This document shows positions 34,351 to 45,170 of a stretch of DNA of 64,000 nt, one piece after another (position 1 is the stretch's first letter; the number at the start of each line of letters is the position of its first letter). The stretch covers positions 4,387,915-4,451,914 of the forward strand of contig NW_004955460.1 in assembly GCF_000276665.1 (NCBI RefSeq), in the 5' to 3' direction. The position numbers and the translations under genes are program-made. The notes beneath the pieces were generated by a model, which was not told the origin of the DNA, searched no databases, and saw only the letters and a list, made by a program, of their open reading frames with translations. Origin of the DNA: Chinchilla lanigera (lineage: Eukaryota; Chordata; Mammalia; Rodentia; Chinchillidae).

Positions 34351-35690
34351 ATTCTTAATTTTTCAGGAATTCCCTTCCACTTAGTTATTGCTTTATTCAA
34401 ATTATTTTCATGGAAGATTCAAGAAGTCCAGGATTGCTCCTCTCTCTGTCTTCAGACCCACTGTATATTTCATCATTTTAATCTCATTTAATTCTGTCTC
34501 TGCTTGCAAGAGTTTTGACTTAACTTGCCAGTGAATGCCCATACTTTGATCCCCTAATTTAGTTACATTAATTTTTTATCTATGTTAATTTTTCCAATCT
34601 TGATTTTCTGGAAATGCTTTCTTATTTTGTGGAACTCCCCTTTGTGTCTCATCCTGCTACCTTTCCTCTTAGCCCTTTTTCCTTTCAGGATGTATAATCC
34701 TATACCAAGAAGGTGATAGGCTCTTTTTAGTAAGCCAGTGAATTCTCTAAATACCTCTGATCTTACCATAATCATTTTAGAAGTTTGCTGTTTTAAAGAG
34801 TTCATAATATTTATTTTCCCTTTTTCTGTGGTGCTTTTACATAGGCCCAATTATTTTGTTGTTTATGGACCCAAAAGAAGAAAGCTATTGAGACCATTAT
34901 TTACTAAGCTAAAAGGGACTCTGACTTCTTTTCCAGAAGCCATTTAAGTGGATCACCAAATCTCTTTCCCAAAACTATTGTGACCAGCACTTTGCTGTCA
35001 TACACAACTCCTGATCCCATTCCCAGGGTCTCCTATTTTTTTCTTTGTCCCTACTCTGATTGTTACCTTTCAAGGATCATCATCACACTACAGATTATGT
35101 ATCAAAGTTGTACCTAGTATGATTTTGTTGCACTAATATTGGATCTTCTTCCTGTCCTGCATGATGCAGACCTGAAGTATTCCTCCTCCTTCTGCTCCTC
35201 CTCCTCCTCCTCTTCTTCTTCCTCTTACTCCTCCTTCCTAGACCCCCACTGCACTTCACAAATTTATCCTTCATAACCTTTGTGTCTCTGTTTAAGCATT
35301 TTTCCTCAGGGAAGCCTATCCTAAGCCATTGCCCATCCCCCCTCCTATTTGTATTTTCAACTCTGTGCACATGCTTGAGAGCCATCATTTGTATTAATGC
35401 AGTCTTATTTTTTAATCTCTTAATCCCAGAAAATGAAACAAAATACTTTTATTTTGAAAGTATCAGAGAACCAAAATAAGTCCACCCCCTATAGATTCCA
35501 TTTTCTACAATTTATTTAATGTTCTTCCAGTACTGTAGGTTTGAATAAGTTGTTTAAATATCCCATAGCTGTTAATTTCATCTATAAAACAGGAATGATG
35601 ACACCACCCACAATTGTTGTGAGAGTCAGAGTTGGTAGTGAATTTTAAAATTTTTTTCAATACTGTAAAGAATTGTGTAATAAGTTCGGT
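34351..35690. other. Intronic sequence with CT-rich tract and possible L2
   Basis: (CTC/CTT)n at 35185-35236. The stretch 35260-35420 (TTTTTCCTCAGGGAAGCCTA) resembles the 3' part of L2. An old sense MIR lies at about 35505-35655 (TTAATTTCATCTATAAAACA). No gene. Confidence 0.45.
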
Positions 35691-35815
35691 ACATTGCCTC
35701 TTGCCTATAATCCCTGCCCTGGGAGGCTGAAGCACAAGGGTTGTGAATCTAAGCCCAACTTGTAAACTTAGTGATTCAGCAAGGCTCTGGATTAGAATCT
35801 CAGCACTGAAAAAAA
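35690..35815 (+). repeat. B1-dID fragment, diverged
   Basis: GCCTATAATCCCTGCCCTGG and GAGGCTGAAGCACAAGGGTT, then GGATTAGAATCTCAGCACTG and an A-rich end. Confidence 0.65.
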
Positions 35816-36714
35816 TGAATTATGCAATGTTGATTAATGAAATAATCATTTTTCTTATTTGCAACAAGAATCATTTGACTAGCCCTACATATGAGTGTAA
35901 GATATAGAAAAATGACTCATAATTGTTTTAGGAGGTAATACATATTTCTAAAAGCGTTTAAGGATTTTTAAAAATTTTCACTTTGTTAGTTTATTTTCCA
36001 CTGCTGAGTTCTTTTAGGACAAAGACAGGAAGTATTTCAAAACTATTTATGTAGCTTGTCAGCTGGAGAAAAAGTTCTAGAACTCTCAGAAATGTGGTAA
36101 AACTGGTGATGGCAGAAAAAAGTGGGTAATTACCTACAACATGTTCTTGCATGTTATACTTGACAGTGTGCTTTTAAACACACAAATGAAGTATCCACTT
36201 CATATGACCAGATAGAGCACTTTATATTGTGCATAATCACTAGGGATCTTCTAGGGGAAAAGGCTGGTGGAGTGGTCAAATGTGTATGTGTGTGTGTGTA
36301 TACATGTGTACACAGACACACTTAATAATCTGTGAAAGAACAAGTGATGAGAAAGATGAAAATGGAAGAAAGAAGAAAGAAAGGAGGGAGGAAAAGGAAA
36401 ATAATTCCTAGGATTATCTACTAAAGGTTCCTTAGTTGACAAGGTCACCTGGGATCCAATGTAGAAAATGTGACAATAGATAATACACTGTCAATTTCCG
36501 TACTATTAACTTTCTTTGATATTACAGAGGAAGAAGAAGAGGGAAAGGCCCATAGATGTAGTTTACATCTAGAATAGACGTAAACTGTGTGATGCAAATT
36601 TCCTTGTATTTTCCATCTTCATTCTGGAAACTTTTTCAGGAAACAGAATGCTGATTCTCCTCCCATTATGTGAAGGGATTTTTATCATAGATAAACCTAC
36701 CAATGCCTTTCAAA
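35816..36714. other. Intronic sequence with short simple repeats
   Basis: (TG)n/(CA)n near 36281-36320 and a purine-rich GAAAGAAGAAAGAAAGGAGG tract near 36365. No gene. Confidence 0.5.
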
Positions 36715-36865
36715 GAGTGTGATGCATTGCACCTCTTCATATAACCCCAGAGTCTCTGATTCAAGAGGTCTAGATCAGGGCCAAGACTTTGCTTTCTAAT
36801 AAGTTGATGCTGCTGGTCTGGACATCTTGATAACCTACAGCAAGGACAGAAAATCTTAGAAGTAG
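36715..36865. mobile_element. MER5A-like hAT fragment
   Basis: CCCAGAGTCTCTGATTCAAG, AGGTCTAGATCAGGGCCAAG and TGATGCTGCTGGTCTGGACA appear in MER5A order. Confidence 0.55.
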
Positions 36866-36945
36866 AGTCATGGTTTAAAAGAAACAGAAAAGTAGACAAA
36901 CCCAAAAGGTTTTGTCACACTATGGGAACCTCATGAATATTAAGT

Positions 36946-37030
36946 GAATGGATGAATGGTGGATGGATGGATGGATGGATCGATGGATGGATCAATGGAT
37001 GGATGGATGAACAAACGAATAAATGAATGG
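36946..37030. repeat. (TGGA)n microsatellite
   Basis: Repeated GGATGGATGGATGGATGGAT with CGAT and CAAT variants, followed by GAATAAATGAATGG. Confidence 0.9.
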
Positions 37031-37064
37031 CATGGTTTTCTACTAAGAGATTCTACAATGGCCT

Positions 37065-37310
37065 AAGAGAGCAGTGCATTACGGTGGTCAGGAGCAGCAG
37101 TTTCAAAATCAGTTACATAAAGTTCAAATCTTGCCTTCCCACTTACTGGCTTGTGACATCTTATTATGAAGTAATTTCTCCGGGCCTAGATTTTTCTTAT
37201 CTTTACCAACCTTACATAGTTGTTCTAAAGATTAAGAATAATGGCTCTGAATCTGCCCTAGTACAGCACCTATCACATTGTAAATACCCAAGACATAGTG
37301 CTGATTTTCT
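37065..37310 (+). repeat. MIR SINE, nearly full length
   Basis: Runs in MIR order: TCAAATCTTGCCTTCCCACT, TACTGGCTTGTGACATC, CTCCGGGCCTAGATTTTTCT, TACATAGTTGTTCTAAAGAT, GTACAGCACCTATCACATTG. Confidence 0.8.
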
Positions 37311-37860
37311 GTTGAGGTTCTAAGGCTCTTAAAAGTTGCATATGTTCCCTGGTAACCATGTGCTTCAGGGCTGGATCACTGGACTCACAAATCACCAGCA
37401 GTCAGCCACCAGCACATGCCACACATATTGACAGGAAAAGACCAGGGAAGCTCAAAGCTACTTGAATACATGAAAGGAAAATCCCCACACAAATGATGAG
37501 TTTGCAGTTAGTTTACACACCTTCTAAAATCACTTGATTGTGCATCACAGAGACACCCTCAGCCTCATCAAACAAAATAAATTAGCCATGGAAAAATAGA
37601 CACTCTTGGATACACAAATTCCAATAAAGTGTCAGAATCAGACTTTTTTCATGAACTTCCTGCCCAGTTCCCCTCCCACTTATATATAATGTTTCCAACA
37701 ACATGCCCTAAGCTGCTTTCATACAAGAGCCTTCCTTTTTCTGGATAGGATGGCTGTTCAAATGAAAGAAATAATTAGACTTCTCCAAAAAAATCTTCCC
37801 CAGTAAAAGTCTCAAAGAATATTACTAAATGCCTTATTCAAATATTGTTTGATTCATACA
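37311..37860. other. Intronic sequence, nothing recognised
   Basis: No repeat or coding signal identified. Confidence 0.55.
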
Positions 37861-38236
37861 TGTTATGGTTTGTGTCTGGATGTCCCCTCAAAGCCTCATG
37901 TAGTAATGGAGTGCGCTTCAAGAGTTTTTGACTGATTCATGGTCCAGTGCTGGGATTATGGGTGTGAGTGCTACACCTGCCCTGGGGCAGGTAGCTCCAA
38001 TACAGTATAAGGGAGGGAAAGGGGCTTGCTGTCTGTTGCTCCTCCCATTTTGCTCTTGCTGCTTTTGCTGTCTTCAGCCGCCATGAACGGTTGCCCTCTG
38101 CCACAAGCCACTCTGCTTTGGAGCCAGCTGAGTATGGACTGAAACCTCCACAGACTGTGAGCTAAATAAACCTTTCCTTTATGAATTTTGGGTGTTGGGT
38201 ATTTTGCCCCAGCAATGAGAGAAAAGTAACCAAGAC
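37861..38236 (+). mobile_element. Complete solo MaLR-type LTR
   Basis: Starts TGTTATGGTTTGTGTCTGGA, has CCATGAACGGTTGCCCTCTG, GTATGGACTGAAACCTCC, AATAAA near 38164 and ends AAGTAACCAAGAC. Flanks ATACA before and ATACT after look like a 5-bp TSD with one change. Confidence 0.8.
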
Positions 38237-38590
38237 TATACTCAGAAAGCTGTGGCTTTTTATACTCAAGATTAATATTTCTGCTGAGTATCTCTGAAAG
38301 GCATAAGTAGAGAAATATGATCATTCCTCAAATGTCCTGATGCTTTCTTATCAGATGGCTCAGTCCCTTGAATATTAGGTGCTTTTATAAAGTTACAAGT
38401 TACAGGTAGACTGTTCAGCATTAGTTCTCACTGGCATTTTCTATACAAATCTTTTCAAACATATAGAATACAATGCAAGAAAACATGAAAGCAAGTCAGC
38501 CCCACAGATTGATCTTAAATAAAAACAAAACTGGGTTGTTTGAGTTCACTGGCATCGTTATTATATGCAGTGTGATCAAAGTACACAGTG
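38237..38590. other. Intronic sequence, nothing recognised
   Basis: Short unique stretch between the LTR and the mariner remnant. Confidence 0.5.
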
Positions 38591-39087
38591 AATGTTTAAA
38601 TTTTTAAAAAACTTATTACAGTAAAAGACATGTTGCCATTAATCCCCTTCGAGATACCTCCCTTGTTTCAAACACACTTCTCCCATTGTTCTTACTACTT
38701 TCTGAAGCAGTTCTAGAAGTCCTCCTTTCTGAGTGTCTTTATGAGTTATGATCAAAAATACAAGGAATGCTGCTACCAAGCACCATTCAACAGAAAGACA
38801 GGCTCATAAAAACATGACGATGTGTCCTCATCTACCTTATTCACCAGACCTGGGACTTTGTGACTTCCGGCTTTTCCCCAGAGTCAAAATGATCATGGAA
38901 AGTAGACATTTTGAACTGATTCAGAACATGGAGGGAACCATGACAGTGTAATTAAAGACACTGAGAAAAGAGAACTTCTAGAACAGCTTTAGAAAGTGGC
39001 CAGGATGGTGGGATAAGTACATTTGAAGCCAAAATGAGGGAGATTCATGTGTCTTTCACTGTGAAAACATTTTTTAAAAATTTAAAC
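38591..39087. mobile_element. Fold-back mariner remnant with transposase C-terminal fragment
   Basis: Left arm 38591-38750 and right arm 38946-39087 are inverted copies of the mariner 3' end; they share, inverted, the 19-bp TGTTTAAATTTTTAAAAAA and the block around TTCTAGAAGT. Between them 38748-38951 (plus) encodes a decayed transposase end containing YSPDLGLCDF, the mariner motif around the last catalytic Asp of the D34D triad (YSPDLAPCDF in active families). The upstream catalytic domain is absent, so it cannot be autonomous. Confidence 0.7.
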
Positions 39088-39089
39088 AA

Positions 39090-39247
39090 GCTAGGTATGG
39101 TGGTATATGCCTGTAATTCCAGCACTTGGGAGGAGACTAAGGCAGGAGGATTGCTCTGAGTTTGAGGCCAGCCCTGGCTACATAGTGAGTTCAAGGCCAG
39201 CCTGACTTAGAGCAAGACCCTGTCTCAAGAAAACCTAAAAAAAAAAT
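39090..39247 (+). repeat. B1 SINE, inserted at the end of the mariner
   Basis: GCTAGGTATGGTGGTATATG, CCAGCACTTGGGAGGAGACT, GAGGCCAGCCCTGGCTACAT with an internal duplication (GTTCAAGGCCAGCCTGAC), then AGACCCTGTCTCAAG and poly(A). Confidence 0.92.
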
Positions 39248-40289
39248 AAACATTCAACTTGTATTATGGATTGCTGCATTCTTACCAAGATTCAGTAGTT
39301 TTTCCTATGTAAGTGTTTATCAGTTTTAAGTATTTGATTCCCTTCAGGGACACTTGAAATGGTTGTTTTTGATACATTTTCCAGTTTTACGATTATTGTT
39401 TGGGGAGAAGATTTGGTGACCTTCTCAGTCCACCACTCTGGTAGCTTTGAATTTTGCTTTACTATAAGGTAACACATCTTGGATTACTCACTTAGTCCCT
39501 GAGCCAGCCCCAGCAATAGAACACCTCATATTACCCAGCCTATGATGGACCCCAGGCATCAGGAGAATAACTCTGTTCTTATTCTTGTGTTGTCAAATAC
39601 AGGCAAGCCTCAGAATATTATAGAGTTGATTTCTAATGGGCAAGTGTACTATAGGATAAGGAGGTCACTGAGGGAAAGGGCACCGGTCTACATACGCTTG
39701 CCTAGGCTGCTCCCATTTTCTTCTCCCTGTTCTTTTCTCACTGTGGTCCCATCAGGTATCCCAGAGGGTAAGTAGCCAGCAACTTAACTGTAGAATGAAG
39801 ATAACTAAATCCAGAGCATTAGCTGGACAATCCCATGCCCAGCAGAGATGTCAGATATAACCAACAATCTCAAAGACAAGTCCACTGGGACAAACAAATC
39901 TCACAAGCCTGAGACTGCATTCTTGTCAGGATAGGAGCTGCTTCTTCAGGTAGAAATTTAACAGGAGATATGAGATAAGAGTCCTAGAGCCAGCTGGTAT
40001 TCTAGGCTCGCTGGAGGTGATATGTACATACCAGTGGGACTAGAAAAAGCCAAAGCTATTCACATATCCCTGTATCACCATGAGTCCCTGTGCTTTGCCA
40101 AGGAGGTACCAGAATACCTGATGGGAAGTAAAAAAAAAAACCAAAACAGATTTAAAAGCTGTCTGAACTTTGAATGTGCTCCTGAATCCACATACAGAGC
40201 CATCAGTCAATAGTAAAAGATTAACTGGCTTGAAATGCTGGTGCTCAATCCTTGACCAATTGTTGGGTGATCATTGGGTTATATAGTAA
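39248..40289. other. Intronic sequence, nothing recognised
   Basis: A 77-codon ORF (39542-39775) and a 63-codon ORF (40022-40213) have no recognisable homology. Confidence 0.5.
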
Positions 40290-41039
40290 AAGGGTCCTGA
40301 GTCATTTGCAGGAAATGAATGCACCTTGAAACCAAAATGTTAAGTGAACTAAATCAGACACACAAGCTTAAGTATGATATGGTTTCGCTTATATTAGAAA
40401 TCGAAAGTGTAAATAAATGAACAAGCAAAATAATAGACAACATAAAACAAGGAGATAGATTGTTTTTGCAGTTGGGAAGGGGATAAGAGATGGGAATGGG
40501 ATGAAAAGAATTAGGATATGTCATTGTTATGGTTTGTGTTTAGATGTCCCTCCAAAGCCTCATTCAGGCTTAGGTTTCTTTTGAGATTGGTGGGTGAATT
40601 TAGAGTTTGTGAATGATTTAAAGTCCAGTTCTGGGACTGAGGCTGTGAGTGCTACACCCACCCTAGGGCAGGTAGCCTGCATACACTAGAATGGACAGAC
40701 AGAGGCTTGCCTCTTCCCTCCTGTTGTTTCTTTTATTATTTTCTCATGCTATGAACTGTTTCACCTCTGGGATACCCTTCTGCCAAGACGCCCTGCCTTG
40801 GAGCCAGCCAATTATAGACTGGAAATTTAAAAATGTAAATATATGAACACATATTCCTCATATCCACCCCTTTAACTTTGGGTATGAGCATTTTGTCTCA
40901 GCAATAGGAAGAAGTAACTAAGGCAAGGATGTACATGTACCAACTGCCCACAATGAATATAATCACTAAGTATTGCAAGCATGCACTAATAGAAATAAAA
41001 ACACAACAAAAAGAAAGAAAAATATGAATAAGGCTTGGG
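40290..41039 (+). mobile_element. L1 3' end, split by a MaLR LTR
   Basis: CTTGAAACCAAAATGTTAAG, TGAACTAAATCAGACACACA and GATATGGTTTCGCTTATATT follow the end of L1 ORF2 and its 3'UTR. It resumes after the LTR with GTACCAACTGCCCACAATGA and an A-rich tail near 41000-41025. Confidence 0.5.
40525..40925 (+). mobile_element. Complete solo MaLR-type LTR inside an L1 3'UTR
   Basis: Starts TGTTATGGTTTGTGTTTAGA and ends AAGTAACTAAGGCA, with the conserved GCTATGAACTG and GGAGCCAGCCAATTATAGAC blocks. The polyadenylation signal is degraded. No clear TSD. Related to the copy at 37861. Confidence 0.75.
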
Positions 41040-41498
41040 AGAGAAAATTAAACAGGAAGTTTGTTGGTACTCTATAGAGAAAATGAATGTCAAAAATTTA
41101 ATTCAGAAGGGCTACTAAAAAATGCTTTACATAGATTTTTGATAAAGCAATGATAACCCTCTACATGAGAAAAAAGTCAGAATCCAGAGTTCTCTAATAG
41201 GATACTTAAAAATATCCCATATGGGACAAAAAATTATGAACCAATGGAAAGAAATAAAAAGTTACCCACACTGAAGAGGAAAAGCAGTTAATAGAAATTG
41301 CTCTGACTATCCTTACACATGTCAAATTTAACAGTTTCAAAGAACTAAAATGTTACAGTCAAAATTAGAAGAAAGTAACATGACAATGATCCAAAAATAG
41401 AGGACCTTGATTAAGATACAGAAATTATTTTCTTAAAACCAAATGGAAATTTGGTGATGAAAAAGTATATTAACTGAAATAAAAAGTTCATTTAAGGG

Positions 41499-41594
41499 GG
41501 GGCTGGGGATTTAGCTCAGCGGCACAGCGCCTGCCTGTCAAGCGCAATGTCATGAGTTCAATTCCCAGTATCAGAAAAAAGAACAACAACAACA
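41499..41594 (+). repeat. ID SINE, full length, perfect TSD, inside L1 ORF1
   Basis: GGGCTGGGGATTTAGCTCAG, CAAGCGCAATGTCATGAG (one B-box-region variant) and an A-rich, CAA-repeat tail. The 16-bp TSD AAAGTTCATTTAAGGG is identical at 41483-41498 and 41595-41610. Confidence 0.93.
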
Positions 41595-42540
41595 AAAGTT
41601 CATTTAAGGGCTCAATAGTACAGTGAGGCAGCAGAATTACATTAGCACTGTGCTGAAGTAGATTGTACTAAGTTAAGATCCATAGCCACAGGTCACAGTT
41701 TCCCTCTGTGCTAGGCTATAAAACAAGTTGCAATAAATTTAAAGAATTAGTATAAATTACATTCTATGACAATAGTATTAGGTTAAGAATCAACCAAATA
41801 AAGAGATCTGCTAAATTTCCAAATACTTGGAAATTAAACACACTTCTAATACTTATGGATGAAAGAAACTTACAAAATGATTTTGACTGAAAGAAAACAA
41901 AAACATAATATGTATGTCATGTACCTAAAATAGTACATTTATAGCAATGTACAAGTTTATCAAAAAATTAGAAAAGAAAAATAATGAACAGAAAAAGAAA
42001 ATAAAGTAGATCCACATGGAAATAAAATAGATCAAGTAATGAAATCTAAAGGTAATTATCTGAAAAGATCAACAAAATTGACAAATTTTTAACTAATCAA
42101 AGAAAAATGCATAAATTCCCAAAATTCAGAATAAAGGAGGGACATCAATATCAATATGATAAAAATAAAAAGGATAAAAGGATATTATTAATGCCAATAC
42201 ATTTGATAAATTCAATAAAAAAGACAAATTTATAGAAAGACAGAAAATACCAAACTGACTCAAAATGACCTAGAAAATATGTATATATCAACAACCAATA
42301 AAAAATTAAATTGATAATTTAAAAATCTTACCACAAAGAAAGTACCAATCATAGGTACTGCCAAAAGACATCATCAGTAAACAAAACTGTAGCTCAATAT
42401 TCCTCAAGATATAGACTAATCTTTAAAAAAATTAGTCAACCAGACCAATCAACCAAGAAAGGAATTGTATGCTATACAAAATGAAATTTGTCCTAAGAAT
42501 GAAAAGTAGGTTTAAGACCTGAAAATGATTTTAAACAACC

Positions 42541-42544
<4 letters not shown>

Positions 42545-42588
<44 letters not shown>
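42545..42588. repeat. (CA)n microsatellite
   Basis: About 21 uninterrupted CA units. Confidence 0.97.
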
Positions 42589-43144
42589 TCTTGAGTATAT
42601 ATTCTTAAAAGTGGAATCCAAAGGAATCTTTCAACTTCTACCAAAACATTAATGGCACCTACATTTGAAAGAAGAATCAAATTGTTTTTGGTTTTAGAAA
42701 ATAGAATCTTGTATGTACAAAATTATAAGGAAAACACACCCTACAAAGTTACATGATGTAAGATATACAAAAATCAATTATATTTACAAATTATATCAGT
42801 GAACATGCTGAAGATAAAATTAAAAAGATAATCCTATCACAGTTGCATCAGAAAGAATAAAATACTCACCATAAATTTAACAAAGTGTAAGGTTTGTACA
42901 GAGTAAACTACAAATGAGTAATGAGAGAAATTTTAAAAAATATAAATAAATGGAGACGTGCTCCTTATCCACAGATTTGAAAACTTAATGTTGTTAAAAT
43001 GATGATTCTCTTCAAATTTCTTTACATAGATTGATGGTCATTTCTGTCAAAATTCCAAAAATTTGTTTGAATTAAGAAGAGGATCAATATATAAAATTCA
43101 TGTATAAATACATTTATATGTATTTATGCATATATAAGTACATA

Positions 43145-43192
43145 TAAATATGTAAGTACAGGATATGAGGTCATGATGCTTATAGCTGTAAG
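43145..43192 (+). repeat. 48-bp dispersed direct repeat, copy 1
   Basis: TAAATATGTAAGTACAGGAT then GTCATGATGCTTATAGCT and TAAG. It lies in an AT-rich insert of roughly 80 bp that interrupts the L1 ORF2 alignment. Copy 2 at 45487-45534 differs at 3 of 48 positions. Confidence 0.85.
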
Positions 43193-43553
43193 CCTAGAAT
43201 AACCAGAATTGTTTCCAAAAACAACCAAGTTGGAGGATTTACCCTAAGTTTTTGGTTTTAAAACTCATTATAAATCCACAGTAATCAGAACATACAGTAT
43301 TCATGTAATTATACAGGTACAGAAATATGGAACAAAATAGCATTTCACAAACAAGCCTTTATGTATTTGGTCAACTGACTTTCACAAGGTTGCCAAGGCA
43401 ATTTAATGAGGGAAATGATAGTCCTTTTTGACAACTTGGCTAATTAGATAGCTGTAGGAAAATCAAAAGGAACTTAGATATTTTTCTTAGATCACACCTT
43501 AAAATGGACCATAACCATAAAAATTAGAAATTTGAATGATAAGACTTCTGGAA

Positions 43554-43768
43554 CAGTGATTCTTTATCAAGGTGGTTTTGCCTGCCAAGCAGTGTTTGAC
43601 AATGGAGATATTTTTGGTTATCACAGCCACTGGGACAGTTAGGCACAGGGGCTAAGGGTAAGTAGGATGTAAGGTTATGGATATTACTATAGTTCTATAA
43701 TGCACAGGATAGCACCTCACAACAAAGAATAATCTGGCCAAAAACAACAAGAATGCTGCTACTGTTTT
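43554..43768 (-). mobile_element. MER20-like hAT element within L1
   Basis: GACAATGGAGATATTTTTGG, ATAATGCACAGGATAGCACC and ACAACAAAGAATAATCTGGC match MER20 read in reverse, with CAGTGATTCTTTATCAAGG as the outer end. L1 ORF2 sequence resumes on the right (GATATGACACCAACAAT). Confidence 0.75.
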
Positions 43769-43874
43769 AGTATAAAATATAGGAAAAAAATCTCTGTGAC
43801 TTGGGTTATGCAAATAGCTTTTAGATATGACACCAACAATACGATAAATTTTAAAAAGTTAAACCATATGACCT

Positions 43875-44640
43875 ATTGCTCAATCATTCCATTCTCTGAT
43901 CAGCATCATTCTATTCTCAGCTTCTATGAAGTCAACTTTGATATATTCTACATATGAGTCAGACCATACGAGTGACATAGTTGACCTAACATAACAATTT
44001 CCAGTTCTATCCAGGGTCTTTCAGAAGACAAGATTTCCTTCTTTTCCAAGGCTAAATAGTGGTCCATTGTGTCTATGCTCCATAATTTCTTTATCCATTC
44101 ATCAGTTGATGGATGCACAGATTGTTTCCATCTTCCTGGCTGTTGTGAATAGTGCTGCAATAAACATGGGAATGCAGCTGTCTCTTTGACATACTGATTT
44201 CACTTCTTATAGATAAATATCCACTGGTGGGGTTGTGGTTTCATACGGTAGTTCTACTATTACTTTTCAGAGGGCTCTCTATACTGTTTCTATAATGGCT
44301 GTACTAATCTATATTTCTACTAGCAGAGAGCAAGTGGTTCCCTTTTCTTCATATTCTCACCAGTACATCTGCTTTTTTTTTTTTTTTTTTTGATACTACA
44401 ATCATTCTTACTGGAGTGAGGTGATATTACATTTTGGTTTCAATTTGCCTCTCTGTGATATTGGTGATGTTGAGCATTTTTTTTTTGTATGCCTGGTGGC
44501 CATTTGTACATATTGTTTTGAGAAATATCTATTTAGGTCTATTGCCCATTTTCAAATTGGATTATTTGGGGTTTTGCTGTTGAGTTTTTCCTTAGTTTCT
44601 TATATTATCTGGATATTCACCTTTTGTTAAATTTACAGTT
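43875..44640 (-). mobile_element. L1 ORF2 3' region, antisense
   Basis: Clear antisense ORF2: TTTATCCATTCATCAGTTGA, GTGAATAGTGCTGCAATAAA, CATACGGTAGTTCTACTATT, CTATAATGGCTGTACTAATC, GGTGATGTTGAGCA, TCTATTGCCCATTTTCAAAT. A 19-T run sits at about 44372-44391. No intact frame. Confidence 0.85.
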
Positions 44641-44649
44641 TACAAATAT

Positions 44650-45170
44650 TTTGTCCTTATAGATTCTACTTCTAGGAATCTATTGAGGAGTGAAAACATA
44701 TGCACACATTCAAATGAATGATCATAGTAGCATTATTCATAATAGCAAAAGATTGTGAAAAATTCCATCAGTTGTGAATAAATAAATGTGGTTAAATTAA
44801 AATAAAATGGATAAATAAAATATCTGGAATAGGTAAATTATTGGGGGCCAGGGATATAGCTCAGTGGTGCAGCACCTGCCTGGCAAGCATGAAGTCATGA
44901 GTTCAATTCCCAGTACTAAAAAAAAAAAAAAAAAAAAAACCTCAGGTAAATTACTGGTGAGAAAAAGTAAAGTCTTTTATTGCCAGGGGCTGGGGTAAAA
45001 GTATTGATGGCAGATGGACATGAGGAAACATTTTGCAAGGAGGAACTGTTTTAAAATAATTTTGTGGCAGTAGTTGTGGAATTCTGGAAGTGTACTAAGA
45101 ATTACTAAATTATGTATTTACAATGAGTGATGTATGAGATATAAGTGATGTCTTATAGATGTCTCTAAAA
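44650..45170 (+). mobile_element. L1M-type 3' end, sense, split by an ID
   Basis: TTCTACTTCTAGGAATCTAT, AGCATTATTCATAATAGCAA, ATCAGTTGTGAATAAATAAA, then after the ID GCCAGGGGCTGGGGTAAAAG and GTGTACTAAGAATTACTAAA: the order of L1M ORF2 end and 3'UTR. Confidence 0.65.
44845..44943 (+). repeat. ID SINE in the L1M 3' end
   Basis: GGCCAGGGATATAGCTCAGT, GAGTTCAATTCCCAGTACT and about 21 A. Similar flanks AGGTAAATTATTGG and AGGTAAATTACTGG form a TSD with one mismatch. Confidence 0.9.

Larger units (their letters stand above)
41040..43872 (+). mobile_element. Decayed L1 (ORF1 and ORF2 remnants), split by ID and MER20
   Basis: 41330-41650 follows L1 ORF1 (TTTCAAAGAACTAAAATGTT, ACCAAATGGAAATTTGG, GGGCTCAATAGTACAG). 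41780-42480 follows the ORF2 endonuclease/RT region (GATCAACAAAATTGACAAAT, TTTTAACTAATCAAAG), and 42820-43550 the later ORF2 (GCATCAGAAAGAATAAAATA, TTTGGTCAACTGACTTTCAC). Many stops and deletions; no reading frame survives. An ID (41499), a (CA)n (42545) and MER20 (43554) interrupt it. Confidence 0.65.

Noticed and set aside
34738..34947. 69-codon ORF in the AT-rich region
   Set aside because: Lies in or beside decayed L1-like AT-rich sequence with no homology.
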